Part shown: positions 35,155 through 46,100 of the stretch, in pieces | Layout: each line of letters opens with the position of its first letter | Numbering within the stretch: position 1 is the stretch's first letter | DNA from: Topomyia yanbarensis | Taxonomy: Eukaryota; Arthropoda; Insecta; Diptera; Culicidae | Direction of reading: 5' to 3' | Assembly (NCBI RefSeq): GCF_030247195.1 | Contig: NC_080672.1 | Coordinates: 362,382,271-362,446,270, forward strand | Length of the DNA stretch: 64,000 nucleotides | Notes under the pieces: generated by a model | Seen by the model: the letters and a program-made list of their open reading frames with translations, nothing else | Told to the model about the DNA's origin: nothing | Databases searched by the model: none | Position numbers and translations under genes: made by a program

Positions 35155-36800
35155 TGTAACGTGACAGATCAAAAATTCGATAATGTTTTGTGGACCACAC
35201 TAAAAGCATGCATACAATGTCTAACCTATATTTTTATTACTACTTTGAGTCTACTTTTTGAAATTGTATTGTGAAAACCTCAAAGTTTTATTCATTTTTG
35301 AGAAAACACAGTTGATCTTATGTAACGTGACAGATGTTTTCTGCTGTGAAGCAATTCCATCAAGTTTGATTCAAGTACGTCAAAAATGGTGACCATCTTC
35401 GATTCTGATGAAACCTTTTACGTTTCATCTTTATGGGAGACTAAGTATTTTGCATTATTAATCAAACAATTTTTATTCAAGAGTAATATTTAAAAAGGAC
35501 GTTTCAGTTCTGAATGCACTACTTTCAAAATATATTGTTCGAAAATCGCCATTGGTGCAGCAAAACTATATGATAGCGAGTTCTAGGGAATCAATTCTTC
35601 CTTGTGAATATATTTTGGTGAAATTTGTCAATAAGAAAACAAAAAATGTTAAAAAACACATTTACAAAAAACAATGATTTTTGTTAACGAAAACCTAAAG
35701 CTGAAGAAACTGTAATTACATTATTAGGCAGTTATTAGTAAGGAAGCATTTTTAACTTCAAGTATGCATCTAAATTTCTTAGTATTTGCCAGTCATAAAT
35801 ATAATTTTCTTATACAATACCAATGCTAATATAATATTTATAATATAATTTCGAAGCAAAATGCTATTGAGAAAAGTTTTCCGAAATATTTTGATTTTTC
35901 TTCTTCAACAAAAATATCTATTAGTGAAAATACGCCCTTTTAATAAATAACTCATAGATACCAAACGCAAAAACATTACACGTTGAAAAATTAATTGCAA
36001 ATAAAAAAAGTATAAAATATAATTGCATTGTGGAGAAAATAACAATAAAAGGTTTTAACATATTTCAAAAAGTCTTTTACTTTTTAAATTTTATTTTTTT
36101 TTATTTTAATTTAATTTTTTTCTTTAAATTCTTTAAAAGTTATAGAATTTATTTCAAAATGGTTTTTCAATTCAAATTTCTCATGAAAAATTGTGCTTCA
36201 AAATGCAGATGTTTTTAAGTTATTTTAGATTTTTTTCGACATAACATATTGCTTAGTGAAATTACGACCTTTTCATAAGTTATTCGCGTTTGTTCATCAA
36301 AACCAATATGCTTTTCTAAATAAACATGACATTTCCCGTTAATACTTAGTTCCCAGATCAAGGATGATTTGTGCACGACTGTCTCGATATGCTTGCTTTA
36401 ATAAAAATATAGAACTGTAACGTGACAGATTCTGATTGTAACGTGACAGATCATTGAGAATACTCCATAAAATCGAAAACAAAGTTTTTCTTCAAGAAAA
36501 CTATATTCCAAACTCTTCCTTGTTTTCCAAGCTTCAACTTAAAACTGTGTTCATAAAAATTTGGGGGCCAACGGAACAGATTTTTCAATTTAGTCGGGCA
36601 ACCTCCAAACTCACATTGTGTAACGTGACAGACGTATTAAAATGACAATAACACGAAAACCGTTAATGATAGAAAATAACTTTCTGTAGAAAAAATGTGC
36701 GGTTTAGTGACCTTAATAAAGTGCAGTTGGGATAGAATCTGATTTTATCGTTTTTGCTGACTTATCTTATGAAATATGCGTTAAAATGTAACGTGACAGA
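35155..36800 (+). repeat. Six copies of TGTAACGTGACAGA in AT-rich DNA
   Basis: The 14-base motif is exact at 35155, 35321, 36416, 36437, 36619 and 36787, always on the plus strand. Spacings of 166, 182 and 168 bp recur, with one close pair (21 bp) and one gap of 1,095 bp. Flanking sequence is not obviously conserved. This may be a decayed satellite with a monomer near 170 bp, or a protein-binding array. No gene is recognised here. Confidence 0.6.
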
Positions 36801-37091
36801 CAGAAGCCTTGACCATGTACGAGCATCAAAAATGACTCAGTCTCACGTTTGATTTTAATTTTTAATGACGTTGAATTTCGTAAATTACGTAATTTTACAT
36901 CACATAAAGCGTTTGTTCTGAATGAAAATAAGTGTAATTTTATGTCTTTGTGCATGTAAAGTATATGTTTCATGTAAAATTAAACGAAACACGGTTATAT
37001 TTCGTCATTTCATGAATTACGGTTTGTTAAATTGTGTCATGTTTGCAATTATGTCAACGATAAAATTCATACTTTTTTGGTGTGTATGTAT

Positions 37092-38072
37092 TAGAGTGCC
37101 CAGAAAAATAATGAATTTTTGAAAGCTCACTTGGCCCACCCCTGAGTCGATTCCTAGTCCCACCAGGAGTACTTGCTCCAAATTTGAAGCAAATCGGACA
37201 AGTCTAGCTACCGGACCAAGGTGCCTGAAGTTTGTATGGGATTTTTCGACGATTTACATGGAGAAAACCCACTAGCTCGCATTTTCACCGCTAGGTGGCA
37301 CTGTATGCATCGTATTATCACTGTAAGTGAAAATAAGAAAGATAATTTAATTGTCTACAACTTTGTCGAAGACTGCTAGTCAATCCGGCTTTGTTAAAAG
37401 GAGTTATTAAACTTTTAACGAAGTGATGTCTGAGTCAGTTTTGCATGGGGCCTAGCAGTACGTGGTAGTATATCAGTACTAGATTCTAACAAACTAAACA
37501 TTTTTGTGGAATAACGGTTAGATTTAGCTGAATAGTATGTTCGGAAGAATTGCAGTACATAACACGAGTTATGTTTTGGTTAGAAAATTTTAGTTCCACC
37601 TGTGACCGCATAGATGGCGCCAACACTAACTTTTTAACGGAGAGAGATACAATATCGAGATGTTTGGCAAAATTACTGAAAAAATCTTGTTCTACAACTT
37701 TGTAGAAGACACCTAATTTCTATCTCTCTCCGTTGAAAAGTTAGTGTTGGCGCCATCTATGCGGTCACAGCTGGAACTAAAGTTTTTTAACCAAAACATA
37801 ACTCGTATTATGTACTACAATTCTTCCGAAAACACTAGTGAGCTAAATCTAACAATTATAAACTGATGTATACAGTGCCCCCTAGCGGTGAAAATGTTCG
37901 CAAGTGGGTTTTCTCCATGTAAATTGTCGAAAAATCCCATACAAACTTCAAGCACGTTGGTCCGGTAGCTAGACTTGTTCGATTTGGCTCAAATTTGGAG
38001 CAGACACTCCTGGTGGGACTAGGAATCGACTCAGGGGCGGGCCGATGGGGGTCATTTTTTTCTGTCACTCTA
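37092..38072. mobile_element. Foldback element, 981 bp, with 8-bp target duplication
   Basis: The ends TAGAGTGCCCAGAAAAAT and (complement) TAGAGTGACAGAAAAAAATG are flanked by exact GTATGTAT (37084-37091, 38073-38080). The arms are long inverted repeats, sharing GGTCCGGTAGCTAGACTTGT (right-arm form) and TTTTCTCCATGTAAA. An inner pair around 37600-37770 shares TTAGTGTTGGCGCCATCTAT. The whole insert can fold almost end to end. No coding capacity. Confidence 0.88.
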
Positions 38073-38095
38073 GTATGTATACAAAAAAGAGTGCA

Positions 38096-39153
38096 TCGTC
38101 AAACGGATTTCATCTTTCATTAAGTACCATAATGAGAAGGCCTTCTCGCTTAAGCAATCTAGCTTGGGTGTGTCCCTAGATATTGAAGGTGCTTTTGACA
38201 ATGTGTCCTTCCAGTCTGTTCTGGAAGCGACACGCGGTCATGGGGTACCTACATGTATCTTGGGTTGGATAAACGCAATGCTTAGTAACCGCATTCTTTA
38301 CTAGTCACTGCGACATGCTGAGATACGGAAGTTGAGTATTTGCGATTGTCCTCAGGGTGGCGTTCTGTCACCTTTGTTATAGATCTTGATTGCCGACGGC
38401 TTGTTGAAGAAACTCAATGAGCTTGGATTTCCAACCTACGGATTTGCTGACGATGACCAAATACTAATTACTGGACTTTGCATCAGAACAATCTTTGACT
38501 TAATTTAACAAGCATTAAGAGCTGTCGAACAGTGATGTCGACAAGTTAAATTAACAGTTAACCCAAAACAAAACTTTAATGGATTTTTTATGAACGTGTC
38601 CACTGGAAAATAGACAGAGAAAGAATGACCGGAACGGTGAGAATGAAGAAACGGTGAAAGTTCACCTTTATTGGAAACACTGAGAAAAGATATGTCCTCA
38701 AGCTGGAATCGAAACTGCGATCTCCCAGTCTCTAGTTGGGTGCGTTAACCACTCCGCCATCGAGGAACTGTGATGGTGCCATCACATGTTCCTAACAGTT
38801 TTTGTGATCACCGCTGCAGCCAAACAAAGGCGTTTCTAGAACAACCGTGCCCAATGATTTCGAAAAATCTCCTACATTTTTCGAAGCTCCACTGCGGTAT
38901 GCTGACCAGGGCTTGAACCGGCCACTGTAAACTCTATTATCACATGGCAAGTATTCAGTGTGCTGAGTCTTTTTCATGTGATCTATGTGAATCCGACTAC
39001 GGAACCTCATATCATCTGATATACAACTGCCCAGCAGTAGCGCAATTGCGATTTCGAGTTTTCGGCCATCCTTACATATACGACACCATGTTTGGACGAC
39101 TGAAACTCAGAGATATACTAAAGTTTCTTATCAAACGTGGTAAAGAACTTTAG
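38096..39153 (+). pseudogene. I-type LINE ORF2 relic: reverse transcriptase and C-terminal Cys block
   Basis: Reverse transcriptase is readable from KAFSLKQSSLGVSLDIEGAF (aspartate A motif, about 38145) through CPQGGVLSPLL (38350) to the catalytic YGFADDDQILI (about 38440), interrupted by several stops. A SINE interrupts at 38584-38820. The element resumes at the C-terminus with CDLCESDYGTSYHLIYNCPA (about 38970) and RLKLRDILKFLIKRGKEL followed by a stop (39151-39153). RNase H and thumb are missing, so a large deletion lies between the pieces. It belongs to the same kind of element as the minus-strand relic at 21049-24960. Confidence 0.82.
38584..38820 (-). mobile_element. SINE with tRNA-Ser-like head
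   Basis: On the minus strand, a tRNA-like block (38696-38767) contains GGCGGAGTGGTTAACGC (A box) and TTTCGATTCCAGC (B box). The tail follows, running GAGGACATATCTTTTCTCAG, CCGTTCCGGTCATTCTTTC and CAGTGGACACGTTCATAAAA. The same head and tail occur at 57425-57660. It is not a functional tRNA: the anticodon stem is mismatched and the block sits in a longer repeated unit. Confidence 0.8.
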
Positions 39154-39179
39154 GCTGACTCGCAGGCGAGTTGAACTAC

Positions 39180-39300
39180 TTAGGGGCCATACACTAATTA
39201 CGTAAGGGAATATGGGGGGAGGGGGAGTTTCAAAATATCTTACAAATTCTTATCTAAGGGGGAGGGAGGGTTTGTCCTTTCTTACGTAATATCATAAAAC
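39180..39300. mobile_element. MITE fragment (ATTAATTACGTAAG type)
   Basis: GGGGCCATACACTAATTACG with GTAAGGG at the left and TTTCTTACGTAATATC at the right are short inverted ends around G-rich runs. This resembles the layout of the ATAAATGACGTAG family at 26089-26387, but with a different core word. No clear TSD. Confidence 0.5.
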
Positions 39301-39790
39301 AAGTATGAAAAATGAAATCAATAAGAAAAATACTATTTTCATAAGATAAGGGTACTATTTCTTATTTCTGACATGAACATGTATATTACACAAAACGAGC
39401 ATATATTGTACTTCATGGTCAAGGAATTCCTTAAGGGCGGATCTCTAATTAAAGTATTTTCCGGCAGGATACGATTCCTAATTTAGTTATGAAATTTTGT
39501 TGATTGTTGGCAGCGTGAGGAGCGACTTAATTGTCGATGGTGTTGGAGCAGTTACAATAATTTCTTGACTCTTGATGGTATATTATTCTGTTCAGGAACT
39601 GGAGTCACAATATGCCTTACAAGTTAGGAAGTGTTGATACCGTGTTATTAGGCCAACATTCTTTTTTCGTCTGCACATCCGAACCCCATGTACGTACGCG
39701 GTGTTCGTACACGAAGGATCTTGACACTAGTTTTCTCTTTCTCTCACTCATCATCACTAGCGTTGACTCATTCTGTTTTATGCTTGCCTT
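39301..39790. other. Unassigned DNA
   Basis: No gene is seen. A weak inverted theme of TACGTACGCGGTG and CGCACACGGTGTACGTAC occurs at 39691-39820. Confidence 0.4.
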
Positions 39791-40360
39791 TCTTGTGTAC
39801 GCACACGGTGTACGTACACAGTGTTTAAACCTTTTCTGAGTTCTGGAGCTACTTGCTTCGGTTTTGCACCAGAACTTCCACGAGTACTTTTTTGGGGATG
39901 ACCTTGGAGAGACACCTTCTGGCCTTTACAACGAAGCTTATGAGAGGAAATGTTCCCCCTTTTCCTATTGCTTCTAGGCACAGTAGAAGATGTTTTCTCT
40001 TGGGGTACATCAGAGACGCCTTCGTCAGTACACAAGTATGTATAGATGTTAGGAAGGTCCGATGGCGTAGCTATCTTTAGTATTTCTGCGAAAGATCGCT
40101 TATAGCGTCCCTGAAGGAACATTTCAATTTCTTCTCGCGCTAGTTGTACGCGGGATATGTCGGGAGATCATGTTGATTTTACCTACAGTAGAGAAACTTC
40201 ACAACATCGCTTCCACAGGAATCATCCACATGATTCCTACTGCATTTCCCACAACGAACCTTATTGCTACAATGGGAGGCTGTGTGTCCCAGTTGAACCT
40301 TGTGAAAGAGGAGGTAGTTCGGTAGAGCAGACCCGGCGAAGGTCATTCAATAAGAGTCTG
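39791..40360 (-). pseudogene. LINE ORF1 (gag-like) relic with CCHC zinc knuckle
   Basis: The minus strand first reads FHKVQLGHTASHCSNKVRCG then KCSRNHVDDSCG (about 40200-40300), a zinc-knuckle series of the kind found in ORF1 of I-group and jockey-group LINEs. After a stop and frame change it continues REEIEMFLQGRYKRSFAEIL and IATPSDLPNIYTYL (about 40130-40040), then a Lys/Ser-rich tail to 39791. Its strand is opposite to the ORF2 relic just upstream, so it is a separate insertion or an inverted fragment. Confidence 0.65.
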
Positions 40361-41348
40361 CGTTGACATATGTTCTTTTTCCGTCAGCTGCGCCTGATGC
40401 TGAATACAAAGGTTTGCACCACAGTATCTTCACTGGTTGGACAATGGGGTCTTCAAAACAGCCAACCTCATGTGTCAGCAGATCCGCACAATTCAAACTT
40501 GTATCGGAATTGGCTCCGCAGACTTCAACTCGATGTGCTGGAACATATATTTTGTACTGCCCATAGACAGCAATATCATTTGCCTAATTCAAACAATCTA
40601 CCACCAAAGAAAGAAGATCGCCTAGAGCCCGGTTGCCGAGTACGAATATTATTTTAACTCGAGGACGCGATTTTGTTTCGATACCATCTCACCTTGAGGC
40701 GAGCTATTCTCGGGGGAATTCATTTTTACTATGACATATTGCCTAGTGCACGTTAGTAGGAGAACCAATCAAGGGGAACGTAATATAGTAGCGGAACTTA
40801 TTTTTCATTTATAACGCATCCAAGCAGCTCACTGCCACTGCTCTGCTGGTCGTATAACTGTTAACGCGTACACACAAAAGAATAAAAAAAAATTGCAAAA
40901 CCTCGAAGAGACGGAGAAGGCTCAGGATAACCTTGAAAGTGCTAGCTTTGCTTTACTGCGCAACGCTGCCTGGACTAGGTGCCTACTTTGCATGAGTTCT
41001 GCAAACTATATAAATTTTTTTAAGCTCTGAATGAGAGTGCTTAGAAACAGGTTCTAATGGGTAAATTATGGGTTTCATCCAATTGAAAATCTTTTTTTTC
41101 TGACAGGGTAAGCAGTTTTCAGAAAGAGGTACATCATGGGAATCAACATTCGGAAAAGGGTGCATGGAACGAAAAAGGTTGAAAACCACTGTATGGTGTA
41201 TGGGGAAAATCGAATAGGGAAGAGCCGCTGTCATTTGACGGATTGGAAAAGGCGGAAAAATATAAAAAACTCAACAATGTTGTAATGTTTTTGTGAGCCT
41301 AATTCTTGTTCAAGATGTATTCAGAATTAGGTACGATTTGTTTTTATA
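40361..41348. other. Unassigned DNA
   Basis: A plus-strand frame of 95 codons (40370-40657) overlaps two others and has no recognisable domain. It may be the antisense of more LINE sequence. Nothing else is seen. Confidence 0.35.
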
Positions 41349-41356
41349 CATACATC

Positions 41357-41762
41357 CAGAGTTAAAAAAAAATCGAAGCTCTTTTTTGACGGCTGAAAAT
41401 GAACCTGACGCGACTCGCGGTGAATAGAAAAAACATTCATTCAAATATCCATCCTTATTCATTCAGTTGAATATCGTGCAATATATTCATTTCACTAATT
41501 ATCTAGGAAAATGTTTTCAAATGCCGGTAAGTATATGAAACAACAATCATCATCGCTTACATTGTGCCAGGGCCTACTTTGAAGCGTTTGATTCATCGCT
41601 GCACGGTCGCTTCGTGTAATAATCGGAGACGAATGAAAATCTGCATGGATGAATGAGCGGTTTGTTCGTTTGACGTTTTCAGCTGCGTCACTGAATATTG
41701 AAAATGAATGCGGCTGAATATGATCAATTTTCATTCAATGACTTTGAATATTTTTAACTCTG
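41357..41762 (-). mobile_element. hAT-type MITE, 406 bp (CAGAGTTAAAAAT family, member 2)
   Basis: TIRs are CAGAGTTAAAAAAAAATCG and (complement) CAGAGTTAAAAATATTC. An exact 8-bp TSD, CATACATC, lies at 41349-41356 and 41763-41770. It is the inverted counterpart of 23466-23870 and highly similar throughout (for example ACGCGACTCGCGGTGAATAG, GTGCCAGGGCCTACTTTG). No coding capacity. Confidence 0.92.
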
Positions 41763-41770
41763 CATACATC

Positions 41771-42635
41771 CCAATTCGATGCTTGAAATGTGAAGCAATG
41801 TAGTATAGGCAATTAAGTACACCAGCCTTGAAAGCAATTGTTACGCAACGTTTGTTGATTCACATCACTTTTTACTAGACATTTTTTAATTGCAAAGCAT
41901 GTTCCTGTATGCTCCACTCTTAATTTTAAGAAAGCTCATGTTTCTGGAATTGTTAGAAAGCTAAAAATTTTAAGGTGGCGTTAGTATACACAGGAAGGTC
42001 TGTATGCGATTCTCGTTGGTAAGAGAAGTTATCCGATTTTTCTTTGACTGTCAAATGACGTTTAATTCCTCTATTGCAGTAAACCTAAGACAATAGACAA
42101 CAACAAGTTTCTTGCTCTATTTAATTTTCTCTACTAGACTGTACCGAAAATCTGAAGACAAAAAGCAATCATTTTTGCCAGTTTCATTTTGCAGATTTTT
42201 CAAATACCAGTGCATTTAAACATTTAATCATATTTTTGTTTTCTGTTAATAACATACATAGCTATAGTAATTCCCGGCTTTTATTTAATTTTTATGAAAT
42301 CTCTTTGTTCGTGAAAAGTATCCAGAATAGATTCAGCAGCACTGTTATTTAGTATACTCGCCACTTTTTTAAATTGTACTTACTAGTATGTAGTTAACTA
42401 TATGTGCATGTGGACTTACCTGAAAATGGAGAAGAAAAAAATCAATAAATGAAAGGTTACTTTTCATTCTATCAAATTCAGTGAAATATTATTATATTAT
42501 GATAAATATGGTTTAAAATTTAAATTTGAAAATCTTTTCCTTCGCCAACTCCTTTTCTCCTTTTCAAATCTGCAACATACTTTGAAAATATTGTTGGAAT
42601 GTTATCGATGAAAAGCTAAAAATGCAAGTGTGACA
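41771..42635. other. Unassigned AT-rich DNA
   Basis: No gene, repeat or element boundary is recognised. Confidence 0.4.
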
Positions 42636-42898
42636 ACCCTGCACTCTTAGAAAAAATGAAAATTACATTCGACGTAAACAACGCAATTTTTCTGTCCGAT
42701 AATAGGATTTTACATGCTATGACATGTAAAATTGAATATTGTGACTCTTTTGATGTAAAACTCAGACTGAATGACCTAGAAAAAGCCGAACATCTCACAT
42801 TTTTACATGTAATAAAATGTAAATTTATGTGAATTGGGACGCTCCTTTTATGTGCATCTGGCAAGACGTAAAGTTATATGATTTTTTTTTGTTGTGTG
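42636..42898. mobile_element. Possible MITE with TTACATxxGACGT theme
   Basis: CACTCTTAGAAAAAATGAAA at the left and, on the complement of the right end, CACACAACAAAAAAAAATCA are imperfect inverted ends. Palindromic words ACATGTAAAATTG and TTTTACATGTAATAAAATG lie inside. No TSD could be fixed. Confidence 0.45.
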
Positions 42899-45648
42899 TC
42901 CACCGGATTGATGGTAGGAGAAATACACATATTCGTTTTGGTTATGTTAGTAATAGTACCTGAAATGAATGGAAGCACATGGCACGAAAACGAACGAGAG
43001 ACCAATAGAACTGCGTATTCATGTGAGTCCAATAGAAGTGCGTATTCACGTGGGTCGCTTTTTCTGGTCATTCGTTTGACCGTCGTTGTACTGCCAGCCA
43101 GCATCGGCAGCAGTAGATTCGCCCCATGGCCCATACCAAACCGAAGCGAAGCCTACCTGGTTGGTTTGTTCGAGGATACCAATCTGTGAGCTATCCACGC
43201 AAAGCGAGTGACATGCCGAAATTCATTCATCTGGCTCGCAGGCTTCGCGGTGAGCGGGCCCAAATTGTGATTCCCATAATAAACTGCAAACTAATGGGTC
43301 CTTTTCAGCACCAACCGATTAGGGTGATGGGCCTATTTTGGCCATGTTTCTATTATCATCCTACCCATTGGAAGCCGTTGGTTAGAGTATTGTCGGCCAT
43401 CTTTGTTCAACGCATTAAGTCAAATGGTAGCGCAACAAACTCGATTCGAGTTTTCGTTGCTCTCAAAAACGAGAATTTTACTGTTTTCAGCGCATTCGTG
43501 TTATTATCTTGGTCATTAACAACGAAGCAAAGCTGTTGATGCCAATTTGTCCGCATTCTATCGATTGAAGGCCGAGTAATCAATTAGTAAGTGGGGCACC
43601 CTCCTTAATATAGTGAAACTTTATCCTATATTCTAGTTCGTCTTAACTAAATTTTTGTTTTTTTTTCATTGTGTTAAAACCCCCTGTCCCTTCTCTTCTT
43701 ACGGATTGAAGCATTTTCTACCTTGATGCTGTGCGGTAGGGGCGCTGGTTTTAGAATAATTGAAAATGTAGGTGTGTGCGTTTTACCCAAAAACTTTCTC
43801 AGGTGTGTGTGTGTGTGTGTGTATATGCGTTGTTCTCAAGGAAGTTGTAATTACATAAACATAAAAATAGTGCGCAGAGGGAATGAGAAACTATTTCATA
43901 TTTCAACTGTACGGACCATTAGACGATAAACATTTTAGTTTAAAAAAATGGCAAAACCTCAAAACGTACAATAATTAGAAAAAATCAATTAATTATTTAT
44001 GCTAAGAAAAAAGTCGCCCAGAAAAAGGCGTGTATTTCGTTGTTTCGCCTAGAAAGGTTGCGATTTAGGTTGCGCAGGCCTTCTTTTGGTCTTTTTGTTA
44101 TCACGATCAGCATTTCCTGCCGGCTCCAATACTTCGGTGGCAAGATATTCCATCACTGTAGACAGGTAGACGGATGCTCCGGCACCGGCACCGGCACGCT
44201 CGGCATAGTGACCCTTTCTCAGCAAACGATGGGTTCTGAAGACAGAAAACAGGAGACCGGTACGAGCCGAGCGGGATTGTGGCTTTTCCTTCACCCTTTC
44301 TTCTATACCGCGTCCAGGCATAGCAAGCGTATGTGTGGTGTAGCCAGCACAAGTGTAACACACGAGCCCTAGCACATGACGATTTGTATTTGGTTCAGTT
44401 TACGTTCAACGCAAAAGGGCCGGCCATCGAAAGAAAACACCTTTTTGACGATGGAAGTAAACTTCGAACGAAAATTAGTTTGGATCGTTTGGTCTGTTAG
44501 TCGAATTGTACAGACCAATCATGGCGCAGATAATAACTGCTTTCACAATATCCATTGTTTCTATTATTATTAGTATTTATACATTTTTCCGAATTTGGCT
44601 TAAAAATTGGTTTCCAATCAGATAGCGCAAACATCTCTTTTTTTTCATTCAGTGAAACGGCAGATATTAGCGTTCAAAAAAGTGTTTAAAATCCGACCGA
44701 ACATTTTTAAACGGGGTCCCTGTATTGAAACGATAGAAGTATTCTACTTAAAAAAAAGCAGACACGACTGCCACAGCCGATATTTTGTAAGCTACTTTGA
44801 ACAAATTAAAAGAAAAACTTGACTATGAGCCACAAAGCTATTGGAAAACACGTTTCAAGATTGTCGTCTTGTCTTTTCTAGTACATATAAGACCTAGCAA
44901 ACGAAGTGATCGAAATCGACGCTATTGAAATTCCTCACATTTAAATATAAAGAGAATGGAAAAAGACGATAGAAGTGGTTTCTTGTGAACGAAAATTTCA
45001 ATTATAATTCTGTTTAGGAATATTTAATTATTCTGAAGGGACAAGGTTTGTAATTTTGGCACGTTCTTTTTTACAACCAGTTGTCTTCAGAACAAACAAA
45101 AGAAAACAAGTAGGATCGGTTGGCTTCTTCTAGAGACACTACAGCTCAAAGGGAAGCCTGCTGATCAGTAGCTCAGTCTTCTGTTGAACGCCATTTGATA
45201 GCTACGAATGTCTCCAAATCTACGATTTTTGGCCGGTATCAATGCTAACTCATGGCTGGGGAAACTTCTCTCCGGTAGACCATGCTGCTCCTGTTCTGCT
45301 GCTAACGATGACGCGTAAACGAATGATGAGAAATTCAAGAATACCATGTCTTATATTCGCTGCACGGTTTAAAGTCGTAAGAAAGGCGCAAACAGTGCAA
45401 TGAAATGCTAGCGTGCACGGGTCCAATATAGTTATATTACTATGTTTAATTCCAATATTACTGGCCAATATGGCACAGATAGCACTGTTCAACACAAGAT
45501 TGGAGAGCAGAACGAAAAAAGGCGAAAGTTTGGGCACCTAGGAAACCCTAAGGGAAGAAATTTTCGAAATGAATTAGAAATTGGCTTCACAGTTTAAACC
45601 AAAGTTTGTATGGAGAAATAGGGTGGTTCTATAAAGAAGATATGGGAC
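42899..45648. other. Unassigned DNA, no supported gene
   Basis: Open frames of 103 and 137 codons (plus, 42878-43189 and 43126-43539) and an overlapping set of 84-110 codons on both strands (44040-44375) show no recognised domain. A GT microsatellite is at about 43803-43821. The moderately GC-rich stretches could be transcribed host DNA; coding status is undecided. Confidence 0.35.
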
Positions 45649-45893
45649 CATCCATAAATGACGTAGGGGAGTTTTGTATTCTGTGATGATGTGTGACGAC
45701 AAGGGGTTCTGTCATGCTACGTAGTTTTTTTAAAGGGAATAGGGGTTGACCTGATGTCATGACAATCTTACCCGTTTCATCTACCTGTTTTTTATTATTT
45801 TTTTTATTTTACGGGATAAGGGGGAAGGGTTACCGTCAAGCTGCGTAATTGCAAGGGGGGTATTCAGAGATTTGTGACGAAAAGTCATCCTAA
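45649..45893. mobile_element. Truncated MITE of the CCATAAATGACGTAG family
   Basis: It starts GGGACCATCCATAAATGACG and keeps the interior of 26089-26387 in inverted order (TTTTGTATTCTGTGATGATG, GTCATGCTACGTAG, TTACCGTCAAGCTGCGTAAT). It ends at GTGACGAAAAGTCATCC without a complete second TIR. Confidence 0.75.
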
Positions 45894-45962
45894 ATCTTCG
45901 CATAAAGTCTTATATAAAATATTTATTACATCGAAAAAGGAATAATTGATTTTTTTTTAATT

Positions 45963-46100
45963 CGATTATAGAGGTTTTAACCTTAAGGTCATTCGCCTCT
46001 TCGGGTTAGAAAAATCTCTTGTGAAAAATTTCTAACCCTCGAACCCAGGTGCGCTGCGTACAAAGCAATCGATTTACCAACTACGCTACGCCCACCCCTG
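45963..46100 (-). mobile_element. tRNA-derived SINE (Feilai-like), second copy
   Basis: Minus strand: GGGCGTAGCGTAGTTGGTAA (A box region), TGTACGCAGCGCACCTGGG and TTCGAGGGTTAG. The tail AGGCGAATGACCTTAAGG matches the copy at 2199-2373. The head has lost part of the B-box end (TTCGA runs straight into the tail). Confidence 0.75.

Noticed and set aside
43126..43539. 137-codon frame as a host exon
   Set aside because: No domain and no splice-site context could be defended. It is left as unassigned, not excluded.
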